Counted from the stretch's first letter, positions 7,532-15,048 are shown. The stretch is DNA of 19,767 bases from Methanosphaera sp. rholeuAM130 (GCA_003266065.1 MUZY01000192.1:1-19767), one strand, 5' to 3'. Numbers and translations are program-made. The notes: generated by a model from the letters alone, not told the origin.

Positions 7532-8374
7532 TTATTGTCTTAGTTTACTTTCAACAATCCTATTAGATGCATCTGTTCTTTCACGTATGATTGTCTTTAT
7601 ACCTTTTTCCAGCATATTTGGCTTGATGTCTATTAACAGATTTGCCTGTTCTTCATCTATTTCCCTTACTTTGATAATGCCCGGTGCTTCCTGTAATGCT
7701 TCAATTACTTCTTCCTTATCTGATTCTACCCAGATTTTCATTTCCGCATATCTCCAGTTACTCATCTTCTTTGCTATTTCAATATTATCCAATTGAACTT
7801 CTATTAAACTCTTGATATATGTATAGAATGGCAATAGAACAATTGCCACAGCTAATCCGAAGATTGTCGTAATGATGGAGATGTAGATACCGTTTGACAT
7901 TAAAGTAATGTCGCTGTTTACGCCCAGCTGTTTAAAGGTGTACCACATTCCTATTACAGTACCTATTAATCCTAGTAAAGGAGCAACTTCTATGATCGTT
8001 TGCAGGGATGAAAGTCCTTTCATCATTTTACCCATTTCAACAATAAATACCTGTTCCATGTTGTCTTCTACTTCCGATTTACTTCTGTAACCAATTTTAA
8101 GTGCTTCAGATATGATTCTGGAAATCGGTGTCTTGAAGTTTCCGATTGCACGAAGTGCTTCCAGTGAACCACCGTGTGCCATTGACTCATTAACTATAAT
8201 CATTATTTCTGACAAGTCAATCTTTGAAGCCCTTCTTAAGTAGATTATCTTTTCAATTGCCAGGAATAACCCGTATAATCCTATAATCGTAAGGATATAT
8301 GTGATTATTCCCCCGCTCTGAAACATGGATACAAAGTCATTAAACGTTGAAACGATTATTCCAAAAAAGTCCAT
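7532..8374 (-). CDS. ExbB/TolQ/MotA-type proton-channel protein with extra C-terminal domain
   Basis: A 280-residue inner-membrane proton-channel protein. Three membrane segments are visible: about 22-46, 127-147 and 162-188. The family core is APLLGLIGTVIGMWYTF (131-147), with the TM3 stretch IYISIITTIFGLAVAIVLLP (163-182). Beyond TM3, residues 211-280 add a soluble domain with apparent strand-helix-strand-strand-helix-strand order (MKIWVES, DKEEVIEALQEA, IIKVREID, NLLIDIK, MLEKGIKTIIRE, NRIVESK), like a ferredoxin/ACT/HMA-type fold but without metal-binding Cys. Ordinary ExbB and TolQ end soon after TM3. AAGGAG precedes the ATG. It is the first gene of exbB-exbD-purO. Confidence 0.88.
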   Translation of the reverse strand: MDFFGIIVSTFNDFVSMFQSGGIITYILTIIGLYGLFLAIEKIIYLRRASKIDLSEIMIIVNESMAHGGSLEALRAIGNFKTPISRIISEALKIGYRSKSEVEDNMEQVFIVEMGKMMKGLSSLQTIIEVAPLLGLIGTVIGMWYTFKQLGVNSDITLMSNGIYISIITTIFGLAVAIVLLPFYTYIKSLIEVQLDNIEIAKKMSNWRYAEMKIWVESDKEEVIEALQEAPGIIKVREIDEEQANLLIDIKPNMLEKGIKTIIRERTDASNRIVESKLRQ

Positions 8375-8431
8375 TTCTATAACTCCTTAAGTTAACTGTA
8401 ATTAATTTGAACTATCTTTCCTTATTAATAA

Positions 8432-8440
8432 TATTTATAT
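8432..8440 (-). promoter_or_regulatory. TATA box for the exbB-exbD-purO unit
   Basis: In the 94-base gap after rnhB the minus strand reads TAAATATAAATAT, a good archaeal TATA element. Transcription would start near 8410, giving a leader of about 35 bases that includes the AAGGAG site. The spacing is what one expects. Confidence 0.45.
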
Positions 8441-8468
8441 TTAACGTTTATAGTATATTAATTTACAC

Positions 8469-9110
8469 TTATTTATCGCTATTTTTCTCTTTAAGTTTTA
8501 TCACAGTATTCCATGTTTGTCTAACTATCGGCGGAAATTCATTATCCAGACTTTCCAAGTAGTCAATGGTATACCTATCGCTGGGGTAACCAGATCCTAT
8601 ATCTCCATATTCCTTTCTGAGTATTGCCATTTGTTTGTCACGTTCTACTTTGGCAATAATTGATGCGGCAGATACGATGTCGTATATGTCATCCGCCTTA
8701 TGTTGTGTTATGACTTCAATATCAGGATACATTTCCTGTATATTGTCATGGAATCTGGATTCGTTTACGTCTATGCAGTCGATATAACATTTGTTTGGCT
8801 CTGCTTTACCGATTATGTCCGTCATTGCATTAGTTTCTATTTGATTCAGGTTTGTTCCATTGTTTCTCAGATTGTCTATTTCTTCCGCCGTGATAATTTG
8901 GGTGTATGTTTGGGTGATTTTTTTAATCTTTCTTGACAGAACACTTCTTTTTTTGCTGCTTAGTCTCTTTGAATCTTTCACTCCTATCCTTTCCAAAAAG
9001 CGTACCCTGTCTACTTGCATCAAAACTCCACCAATTACCAGTGGTCCCAGTACTGATCCTCTTCCTGCTTCATCTATGCCCAAGACATATTCCTTTTCAT
9101 CATTTGACAT
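8469..9110 (-). CDS. rnhB: Ribonuclease HII
   Basis: Cleaves the RNA strand of RNA-DNA hybrids and at single ribonucleotides embedded in DNA, using metal ions. The 213 residues show the family motif YVLGIDEAGRGSVLGPLV (8-25) with catalytic Asp13 and Glu14 and the GRG substrate loop (16-18). KDSKRLSSKKR (45-55) is the second conserved stretch. Asp111 in YIDCID and Asp140 in HKADD complete the DEDD site, and GSGYPSDRYT (172-181) provides the conserved Tyr region. Length is normal for archaea. An AGGAAA site lies about 11 bases before the ATG. It is divergent from pssA across 251 bases. Confidence 0.96.
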   Translation of the reverse strand: MSNDEKEYVLGIDEAGRGSVLGPLVIGGVLMQVDRVRFLERIGVKDSKRLSSKKRSVLSRKIKKITQTYTQIITAEEIDNLRNNGTNLNQIETNAMTDIIGKAEPNKCYIDCIDVNESRFHDNIQEMYPDIEVITQHKADDIYDIVSAASIIAKVERDKQMAILRKEYGDIGSGYPSDRYTIDYLESLDNEFPPIVRQTWNTVIKLKEKNSDK

Positions 9111-9173
9111 AACAATTATTTCCTAGAGTTTATATTATCTTTTTTATTATTGTTGATAATTATATTTATCTAC

Positions 9174-9182
9174 TTTTTATAT
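9174..9182 (-). promoter_or_regulatory. Possible TATA box for rnhB
   Basis: The minus strand reads AAAATATAAAAAG about 65 bases before the rnhB ATG. Transcription would begin near 9150 with a leader of about 40 bases. The 9111-9361 region is extremely AT-rich, so other positions cannot be excluded. Confidence 0.35.
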
Positions 9183-9190
9183 TTTCATAA

Positions 9191-9203
9191 AAAGATTTAT
9201 ATG
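9191..9203 (+). promoter_or_regulatory. Possible BRE/TATA for pssA
   Basis: AAAGATTTATATG has a purine-rich BRE-like stretch followed by TTTATATG, close to the methanogen TATA consensus. It lies about 160 bases before pssA, giving a leader of roughly 130 bases. TAATTATATG at 9221-9230 is a closer alternative. The rest of the divergent region is AT-rich sequence without genes. Confidence 0.3.
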
Positions 9204-9361
9204 TTTTAATTAACAATGTTTAATTATATGCACTATAACTATTGAAATTTCTTGAATTGTATAATATTCTTATAAATAATTCAATAATCAAAATAATTAA
9301 ATTATATCTGTTAAGTAATACATAAATAATTAATATAACAAATAAAAAAGGGAGTTCAAAT

Positions 9362-10108
9362 ATGGAAACTAACATATTAAAAATAATAACCTTAGCTGAT
9401 ATAGCCTCATTAGCCAACGGATTATGTGGATTTTTCTCAATAATTGCAATACTTCAAAACAATATTATACTGTCTGCACAGTTATTGCTATTAGCGGTAA
9501 TATTCGATGCAGTTGACGGACCGATTGCCAGATTTTTAAACAACAATAACTTAGAACATGACGTATTCGGAGAAACTATTGATTCACTGGCAGATATGGT
9601 TTCATTTGGGGTAGCACCGGCAGTAATATTATACATGCTAACCGGTCAGTTATATGTTCTGGTAGCATCAGTTTTAATAGTCATATGTGGAATATTAAGA
9701 TTAAGCAGATACAACACTATAAGTGCATTTACCGATACTCCTACAACAACATTTATAGGATTGCCTATACCGGTAACTGCTTTCATCCTAGCGGCATTCA
9801 TGCTATCTTCATATAACGTCACAATACTGTTTATTGTCATGGTGGCAATATCCATATTAATGGTAACCGACATAGAATATCCAAAAGTCAAGGAAATGCC
9901 GATAATCGCAGTAGTCTTCATATTGATTATAATGGCTGCAGTGCCTACCATTAACAATATGCTCTATAGAATACCTGCATACCTGCTATTGATACTTGGA
10001 TTATTATACGTTGTTGGAATAATTCTAATTTCCGCCTATGATAATAGGAAGTTCAATGACAAGGTTCAGGATATCACCGACTTTAAAAATAGGCTTAACA
10101 AACGATAA
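9362..10108 (+). CDS. pssA: CDP-alcohol phosphatidyltransferase, probably archaetidylserine synthase
   Basis: Integral membrane enzyme expected to join CDP-archaeol and L-serine to give archaetidylserine, a methanogen polar lipid precursor. The 248 residues are mostly membrane helices. The CDP-alcohol signature is visible: Asp49, Asp52-Gly53, Ala56-Arg57, Gly70, Asp74 and Asp78, with DSLADMVSFGVAPAVILY (74-91) typical of the serine-using branch. The spacing between Arg57 and Gly70 is 12 residues (with a run of four Asn), against the usual 8. AAGGGAG lies 7 bases before the ATG. Two T8 runs follow the stop. The serine specificity is inferred from the SFGVAP segment and from family placement, not from the DG-AR-G-D-D motif alone. 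Confidence 0.88.
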   Translation: METNILKIITLADIASLANGLCGFFSIIAILQNNIILSAQLLLLAVIFDAVDGPIARFLNNNNLEHDVFGETIDSLADMVSFGVAPAVILYMLTGQLYVLVASVLIVICGILRLSRYNTISAFTDTPTTTFIGLPIPVTAFILAAFMLSSYNVTILFIVMVAISILMVTDIEYPKVKEMPIIAVVFILIIMAAVPTINNMLYRIPAYLLLILGLLYVVGIILISAYDNRKFNDKVQDITDFKNRLNKR

Positions 10109-10113
10109 AATAA

Positions 10114-10138
10114 TTTTTTTTATTGTAATATTTTTTTT
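10114..10138 (+). terminator. Double T8 terminator after pssA
   Basis: Two runs of eight T (10114-10121 and 10131-10138) follow the pssA stop. They look like an archaeal oligo-T terminator, but the next gene starts only 5 bases after the second run. The same stretch must therefore act as terminator and promoter, or read-through occurs. Confidence 0.5.
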
Positions 10139-10143
10139 AAATT

Positions 10144-11298
10144 ATGAAACGATTAAATAGAATATTAAAACATAATAAAAACATTTATCAAAGGTTAGAT
10201 TTTCTAAAGAAAGAAAACACTAAAAGTTTAGATAGAAATACCGACAATAACTTATATGGTAATGACTCGCAAAAGGAATTCAATGTTGGATTAATAGTAA
10301 TCCTTTTGATACTTTTCATCATAATCTCCTTGGGTTATTACGTTTTGGTATTTCAACCCCAAATGCACGAACTGCAGGAGCACAAAACAATAAAAGCGAA
10401 CCAAGCAAATCAACTCTTCAACTCAACAACATCTCAGGATGCCAATAAACAGGCGATATTATCAAAAATCGATTCCGCATCAACCGTTGAAGAGGTAGAC
10501 AACATTGATGTTTACCAATGGGCAACACCAATAATTAAAAACAATCTTAAAGAACAGGTTAAAAGCCAGAAGGATAAATTTGGTAGGGTACAGATAAACA
10601 CAGACAACACCACCAATATTGTAAGTGAAAATGATGCCGACAAATACTTGAATACGTTGAACGTTGAGACACTATCGAAAACATCAATCACCATGCCCGA
10701 TACGGTGATAATTCCATTAAGTCTTAACAGGAGACAGGCCGCTAGCGGATTATTAAAGACCGGCGACAGTGTGGATATTTACAATACCAATAAAGAAATT
10801 ACAAACACTAATTTACAGGACAATAATAACCAACAGGAACTGATTGATGTCTCCAATCAATCAGATCAAATATCTGAAAATAATTCCACTTCATATAACA
10901 TTCCCGTTAATTCCTCCACCGATAAGAAACTGGTTGGTGGAGCTACTGTAGTGTCAATCCTTAGATCAAAAGATTCGGGTAGCGTTGACAGCAACATAGA
11001 ACTAAGTCAATATCCACACACAAGAAACTACACTCAATCAAGTAAGGTTGATATCGAAGAGGTCATAATGGCTAAAAGCTCAGGAACACTCGACGAATCA
11101 AAACTAAAAATTATCCTTGATGATTATGGATGGAAAATATCAAACTATGAGCGATTGGCAAATATCGGAGACTTGGACTGTGAATACATAATAATGTTGG
11201 AAGTACCAAGAGAATCCACACAGGAATTGATAAACAATATGGACACGTTACTTCTTGCTATACCAAGCTACGATGCACCTGACTGGGTGAAATTATGA
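10144..11298 (+). CDS. DUF515-like membrane-anchored protein with SAF/CpaB-like segment
   Basis: A 384-residue protein of unknown function that I place, by recall, in the methanogen DUF515 family next to pssA. It has a basic, hydrophilic N-terminus of about 47 residues, one membrane helix (about 48-70, GLIVILLILFIIISLGYYVLVF) and a large, probably external remainder. Residues 186-213 end in GLLKTGDSVDIY (202-213), which resembles the SAF/beta-clip motif of CpaB/RcpC pilus-assembly proteins. A linker rich in Asn, Gln and Ser (about 215-258) follows, then VGGATVVSILR (264-274) and a C-terminal domain ending in LAIPSYDAPDWVKL. No ribosome site is visible: T-runs reach almost to the ATG, and there is no later in-frame Met before the membrane helix. 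A leaderless message is possible. Confidence 0.72.
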   Translation: MKRLNRILKHNKNIYQRLDFLKKENTKSLDRNTDNNLYGNDSQKEFNVGLIVILLILFIIISLGYYVLVFQPQMHELQEHKTIKANQANQLFNSTTSQDANKQAILSKIDSASTVEEVDNIDVYQWATPIIKNNLKEQVKSQKDKFGRVQINTDNTTNIVSENDADKYLNTLNVETLSKTSITMPDTVIIPLSLNRRQAASGLLKTGDSVDIYNTNKEITNTNLQDNNNQQELIDVSNQSDQISENNSTSYNIPVNSSTDKKLVGGATVVSILRSKDSGSVDSNIELSQYPHTRNYTQSSKVDIEEVIMAKSSGTLDESKLKIILDDYGWKISNYERLANIGDLDCEYIIMLEVPRESTQELINNMDTLLLAIPSYDAPDWVKL

Positions 11299-11313
11299 TG
11301 AAGGTGAAAATAA

Positions 11314-11667
11314 ATGGACAAATATTTTAAGAATCTAACAGATAGGGAAAGAGCAATATTCGAGGGGGGTATAAGTATGGGTTCACTATACCATCAATTT
11401 GTTGGAACACCCGTAAATGTGGATACCATACCCTCATTGGAAAAAGCTATTGAGAAAAGTATAATGCTACAGCCAGCAGTCATTAAAGTCCACGTTAAAT
11501 TGGATGAAGATTTGATTAAATTGATGTCGGGCTCCAATACATATACTTCTCTTGAGGGTAAAATGTTGAATGTTGAGATTACCACCAGAATTCATGAAGA
11601 ATTAGTGACTACATGTATATCATATAATGAAGAATTGGATTATCCATTGATGTACATAAAAGGTTAA
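11314..11667 (+). CDS. mptD: Archaeal dihydroneopterin aldolase (methanopterin synthesis)
   Basis: Cleaves 7,8-dihydroneopterin to 6-hydroxymethyl-dihydropterin and glycolaldehyde in tetrahydromethanopterin synthesis; the archaeal enzyme (MJ1585 type, former DUF381) is unrelated in sequence to bacterial FolB. The 117 residues match the family length. Landmarks are LTDRERAIFEGGISMGSLYHQFVGTP (8-33), with conserved Glu and His/Gln, and YNEELDYPLMYIKG at the C-terminus. It starts 15 bases after the DUF515-like gene with an AAGGTGA site, so the two are probably co-transcribed. Its TAA stop overlaps the TAA stop of the convergent coiled-coil gene by two bases (shared TTAA). Confidence 0.9.
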   Translation: MDKYFKNLTDRERAIFEGGISMGSLYHQFVGTPVNVDTIPSLEKAIEKSIMLQPAVIKVHVKLDEDLIKLMSGSNTYTSLEGKMLNVEITTRIHEELVTTCISYNEELDYPLMYIKG

Positions 11668-12443
11668 TCAATTTTCACTTCTTCCTTCTTCTCTTCACCG
11701 CCTGCTTTCAACTGCTTGATTTCTTCGGGTAATCTGTTTAGCAACCTGTCAATAAAACTCATATTTTGAACTTGTCCTATGGCATAACTGTATTTTTCCA
11801 ATCTCTTCAATGTGTCATTGAGTTCATCTTGCGTTTTGTTAAGTCTTTCCTGTGCATGTTCCCTTTTATTTTTTATTTTAGTGTTTTCCTGAACTTGCTT
11901 ATTGGTTTCGTCAACCTGTTGTCTGTAACGGTCTTCAAGTACCTTATTGTCATTGGTCAGTTTGTATATCCTGTTTTTTTGATCTTCAATTTCCTTTTCC
12001 AGTTTTTTAATGTCATTCTCTCGTTTGCTTAAGTCTTCATTTGCCCTTTCAATATCTGATTTCAATAGCTTATTCTCATTTTCGTGTTCGAGGATATTCT
12101 TTTCCTGTTGTGATATTAACTTCTTGTTATCTTCATTTTCATTGTTCAATCTTTCAAATTCATTATTAAGATTTTCATATTCATTTTCTTTTTTATCCAA
12201 TGAATCCTTCAGAGTATCGTAATCCTTTTTAAGCTTTTTCTTTTCATCATTTAAATTGTTGATTTTCGTTTTAGTAATCTCCGCATCATATACATCTTCC
12301 GTGATATAATTTTCAAGGGCTTTTTCAATTTCTTCGGAGGTGTGCTTATACGTTGTACCGTACTCTTCTTCAATTTTTTTCTGGAATTTGTTCCATAAAT
12401 CCTCATTGATTTTAACTGTTTTTCTTACATAATCCTCAGACAT
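11664..12443 (-). CDS. Coiled-coil protein with ribbon-helix-helix-like N-terminus
   Basis: A 259-residue protein of unknown function. Residues 7-47 (start RKTVKINEDLWNKF, then YGTTYKHTSEEIEKALENYI) have the strand-helix-helix pattern of ribbon-helix-helix DNA-binding domains. Residues about 56-220 form one long, highly charged coiled coil of Lys, Glu, Asn and Asp heptads. The end (FIDRLLNRLPEEIKQLKAG) is a short amphipathic segment followed by an acidic tail. The layout suggests a DNA-bound, rod-like dimer, perhaps a chromosome-structuring or regulatory protein; this is inference. I prefer the ATG at 12443, where homology-like sequence begins and GAGATGG lies upstream; the ATG at 12518 would add 25 unlikely residues that read through the promoter. 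It is convergent with mptD. Confidence 0.72.
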   Translation of the reverse strand: MSEDYVRKTVKINEDLWNKFQKKIEEEYGTTYKHTSEEIEKALENYITEDVYDAEITKTKINNLNDEKKKLKKDYDTLKDSLDKKENEYENLNNEFERLNNENEDNKKLISQQEKNILEHENENKLLKSDIERANEDLSKRENDIKKLEKEIEDQKNRIYKLTNDNKVLEDRYRQQVDETNKQVQENTKIKNKREHAQERLNKTQDELNDTLKRLEKYSYAIGQVQNMSFIDRLLNRLPEEIKQLKAGGEEKKEEVKID

Positions 12444-12475
12444 TATTACCATCTCTATTATCATTATCTCTCTTT

Positions 12476-12487
12476 GATAATATAAAC
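12476..12487 (-). promoter_or_regulatory. TATA box for the coiled-coil gene
   Basis: The minus strand reads GTTTATATTATC about 35-45 bases before the ATG at 12443. Transcription would start near 12456, leaving a very short leader that still holds GAGATGG. This supports 12443 over the longer start. Confidence 0.45.
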
Positions 12488-12540
12488 TTAGTGTTTTAAT
12501 TCTTAGCACAACTCTCAAATCAGATTCGGAATGTATGAAT

Positions 12541-12865
12541 TTTGTTTTTGAAAATCTGTTTTTCGATTCATTGATAACGATTTATGTTTTTTAAAATATG
12601 TTTTTTGTTTTTAAAAAATAAATGTTGTTTTTCAAAAGATGATTTCATCTATCATACTTTTCATATATTTCAGTAATAATTATGTTTTCATAATTTAATG
12701 TATGTTATTTGAGTTTCAAAATCAAACATCTGATTTTTGAAATATGATTTTTGAATTTGATAGTTATCATTAAAGTGAAATTTGTTTTTCAATGACAAAT
12801 ATTTGATAAGTAAAAAGAAAGAATTTTGAATGTATGTTTTTGAAATGTTGATTTTTGATTTCTAT
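12541..12865. repeat. Degenerate T-rich direct repeats
   Basis: A motif close to TG(A/T)TTTTTGAAAT recurs in closely spaced pairs. Clear copies: 12543-12568 (GTTTTTGAAAATCTGTTTTT), 12591-12640 (three poorer T-run copies), 12731-12756 (TGATTTTTGAAATATGATTT) and 12834-12861 (TGTTTTTGAAATGTTGATTT). The last two are nearly identical over about 25 bases. The set lies upstream of the coiled-coil gene. Confidence 0.5.
12714..12742. repeat. Inverted repeat inside the T-rich repeat zone
   Basis: TTTCAAAATCA (12714-12724) pairs with TGATTTTTGAAA (12731-12742) apart from one extra base, across a 6-base loop AACATC. The arms are the same word as the surrounding direct repeats, so the motif is present in both orientations here. 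Confidence 0.5.
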
Positions 12866-13660
12866 TGAGACGACTTCCTTTGGCTAAATATAGTGTTAAC
12901 TCGTCTTTTTTTAAAAATGATTTTTTGATGATAAATGATAATTCCAACCATTTATCCCATGAAATATCCACATGATTCTTGCTAATCAATATTATTTTTA
13001 TGCTGGTTATGATTATGACTCTGACTTGTTTCGTAATATAAGTATACTGAATTAGTACAATAATCATGATTAGGAAATATAACATTAACAACTCAGCCAG
13101 TTCATATTTTTCAGGTGAAATATATTGAATTCTACTTTTTCATATCTATGAAATATATTATATCTCCAAGATACTCTGGATTAATTAATCATGTTTTTTT
13201 GCTTTTGCCGGCATATAATATTTTCCAATGAAGTCGGCTGATGCTATTATTAAGACATGAATAATGGTAATCCTCTTTATCTTTTTACATGTTATTATAA
13301 TAAATCATAACTAATTATCATTATTTTTTATTTATTTTATCACAGTTTTATCAATATTTGTATCATTTGATTATTTATTTATTAATCAGGTATGTTAATG
13401 TTCAGTATTTTTTTATCATTTTCTATTTTATCTAGTCATTTTTGTTTTTAATTGTATATTTAACATATATTTTTTATATAAAAAAAAATAAATATAATAC
13501 CATATAATCTTGAATGTTCGGATAGTAATGTTGGATGAAATTCATTATATATTTGACAAGAAAATATCCCTGTCTTGTATTGGGGTATGATATGGGGATG
13601 TTTTTTCATAGATTTATTATTATATAACAAGTTATATTTTATAAATTAACATGAAAGTAT

Positions 13661-13669
13661 GTATATAAT
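13661..13669 (+). promoter_or_regulatory. Possible TATA box for korDABC-sucC
   Basis: GTATATAAT with a purine-rich GAAAG just upstream (13653-13657) would start transcription near 13692, about 28 bases before korD. TTTATAAAT at 13638-13645 is a second candidate with a longer leader. Confidence 0.4.
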
Positions 13670-13719
13670 TATTTGCTTTCATAGTCAAGATTTAAATAAT
13701 CAATAATAAGGTAATAAAT

Positions 13720-13920
13720 ATGATATACTTAAACGAAGACTTGTGTAAGGGATGCTATTTATGTATGGAAGTATGTCCACGTAAAGTATACACACCTTCT
13801 GAAAATTTAAATCATAAAGGAATACGTGTACCCGTATTTGACCTGGAAAAATGTGTCAAATGCCAACTATGTACATTAATGTGTCCTGATCAAGCAATTT
13901 TAATAGAGGATGATGATTAA
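13720..13920 (+). CDS. korD: 2-oxoglutarate:ferredoxin oxidoreductase, delta (ferredoxin) subunit
   Basis: A 66-residue ferredoxin-like subunit carrying two [4Fe-4S] clusters that relay electrons between the TPP site and external ferredoxin. Two CxxCxxCxxxCP motifs are complete: Cys9, 12, 15, 19 and Cys45, 48, 51, 55. The ATG is preceded by AAGGT. It is the first gene of the kor operon, and its stop is separated by one base from the preferred start of korA. Assignment to Kor rather than another 2-oxoacid enzyme rests on the neighbours. Confidence 0.9.
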   Translation: MIYLNEDLCKGCYLCMEVCPRKVYTPSENLNHKGIRVPVFDLEKCVKCQLCTLMCPDQAILIEDDD

Positions 13921-13921
13921 T

Positions 13922-15043
13922 ATGACTAAAGAAGTATTTGTACAGGGTAATGAAGCTTGTGCATTAGGGGCAATAGCTGCAGGTTGCAGGTTCTTCGCCG
14001 GTTATCCGATCACGCCGTCTACCGAGATTGCAGAAATAATGAGTAAAAAACTGCCAACAGTAGGCGGTAGATTTGTACAGATGGAAGATGAAATAGCCGC
14101 AGTAGGTGCCATAATCGGTGCCAGTTGGGGTGGACAAAAGGTAGTGACAGCTACCAGCGGTCCCGGATTTTCACTAATGCAGGAAAACATTGGTTACGCC
14201 GCAATAACCGAAACTCCGATAGTAATCATCAACATGCAAAGAGGTTCGCCGTCAACAGGTCAACCAACCCGTTCGGCACAGGCTGACATGATGCAGACAA
14301 GATGGGGATCTCACGGGGATTATGAAACAATTTCACTAGCTCCTTCATCAGTACAGGAATGTTTTGACTATACGGTCGAGGCATTTAACCTGGCAGAAAA
14401 ATATCGCTGTCCAGTATTTGTAATGGCAGATGAAATAGTAGGACATATGAGAGAAAAAATCACAATACCTGATAAGATAGATATCACGCCAAGGCAAATG
14501 CCGGAAAAATGTGAGAACTACCTTCCGTATGACGCACCGGAAAATTCTACAACACCAATGCCTTCATTTGCATCAGGTTTCAACATACACGTAACCGGTT
14601 TGACTCATGATGAAAGAGGTTATCCTAGTACCGATGATCCTGATGTTCATTCAAAGCTGGTCACAAGGCTATGTAATAAAATACTTAAAAACAGAAGTGA
14701 CATAGCCCAAATCGATACAAAATATATTGATGATGCGGAGATTATAGTATTAGGATATGGTATACCGTCCAGATCAGCACTAACGGCAGTCAAAAAGGCA
14801 AGAGACTCTGGCTTAAAAGTAGGTTACATTAAACTTGGAGTGGTATGGCCATTTGCAGAGGAATTGCTTCTGGAATATACAAAAAATGCCAAACGCATAA
14901 TTGTACCGGAATTAAACCTTGGACAAGTATACTTGGAAGTCGATCGTGTACTTGGTAAAAATGCTAAAGTTGAATTAGTATCTAAAATAGGTGGAGCATT
15001 AATTACACCAGATGAAATTTTAGATAAAATAATGGAGGAATAA
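13922..15043 (+). CDS. korA: 2-oxoglutarate:ferredoxin oxidoreductase, alpha subunit
   Basis: Catalytic-complex subunit of the CoA-dependent enzyme which in methanogens runs mainly in the reductive direction, succinyl-CoA plus CO2 to 2-oxoglutarate. Landmarks are VQGNEACALGAIAAGCRFFAGYPITPSTEI near the N-terminus, a second conserved stretch TSGPGFSLMQENIGYAAITE, and NMQRGSPSTGQPT. The C-terminal part carries the family segment GYIKLGVVWPFAEE. I start at the ATG at 13922 (373 residues), directly after the korD stop; the ATG at 13910 would add MMIN and overlap korD. The ribosome site GAGGATGATG lies in the end of korD, so translation is coupled. The korA/korB pair and sucC neighbour favour 2-oxoglutarate over pyruvate or 2-oxoisovalerate. 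Confidence 0.93.
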   Translation: MTKEVFVQGNEACALGAIAAGCRFFAGYPITPSTEIAEIMSKKLPTVGGRFVQMEDEIAAVGAIIGASWGGQKVVTATSGPGFSLMQENIGYAAITETPIVIINMQRGSPSTGQPTRSAQADMMQTRWGSHGDYETISLAPSSVQECFDYTVEAFNLAEKYRCPVFVMADEIVGHMREKITIPDKIDITPRQMPEKCENYLPYDAPENSTTPMPSFASGFNIHVTGLTHDERGYPSTDDPDVHSKLVTRLCNKILKNRSDIAQIDTKYIDDAEIIVLGYGIPSRSALTAVKKARDSGLKVGYIKLGVVWPFAEELLLEYTKNAKRIIVPELNLGQVYLEVDRVLGKNAKVELVSKIGGALITPDEILDKIMEE

Positions 15044-15048
15044 AATTG
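15034..15048 (+). promoter_or_regulatory. Strong ribosome site with TTG start for korB
   Basis: GGAGG (15034-15038) lies 7 bases before TTG at 15046. No ATG or GTG is available in frame before the conserved protein begins, so the site fixes TTG as the korB start. The GGAGG lies within the last codons of korA. Confidence 0.8.

Larger units (their letters stand above)
12488..13719. other. Long gene-poor intergenic region
   Basis: About 1.2 kb, strongly AT-rich. I see no convincing CDS: the one longer open frame (12789-13091, minus) has no ribosome site, and its composition looks like translated AT-rich DNA. I see no tRNA or rRNA. The left third holds T-rich repeats (12541-12865). The right third holds a short inverted repeat, ACAAGA and TCTTGT, around 13556-13580, flanked by TATCCC and GGGGAT-like words; this could be part of a small RNA or an operator before the kor operon. 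Confidence 0.5.

Noticed and set aside
9220..9417. Minus-strand frame across the pssA start
   Set aside because: It overlaps the well-supported pssA start and the divergent promoter, is rich in Ile, Leu and Asn, and has no ribosome site.
12789..13091. 100-codon minus-strand open frame in the long intergenic region
   Set aside because: No ribosome site, hydrophobic and low-complexity composition typical of translated AT-rich DNA, and overlap with the repeat zone. I could not recognise any family.
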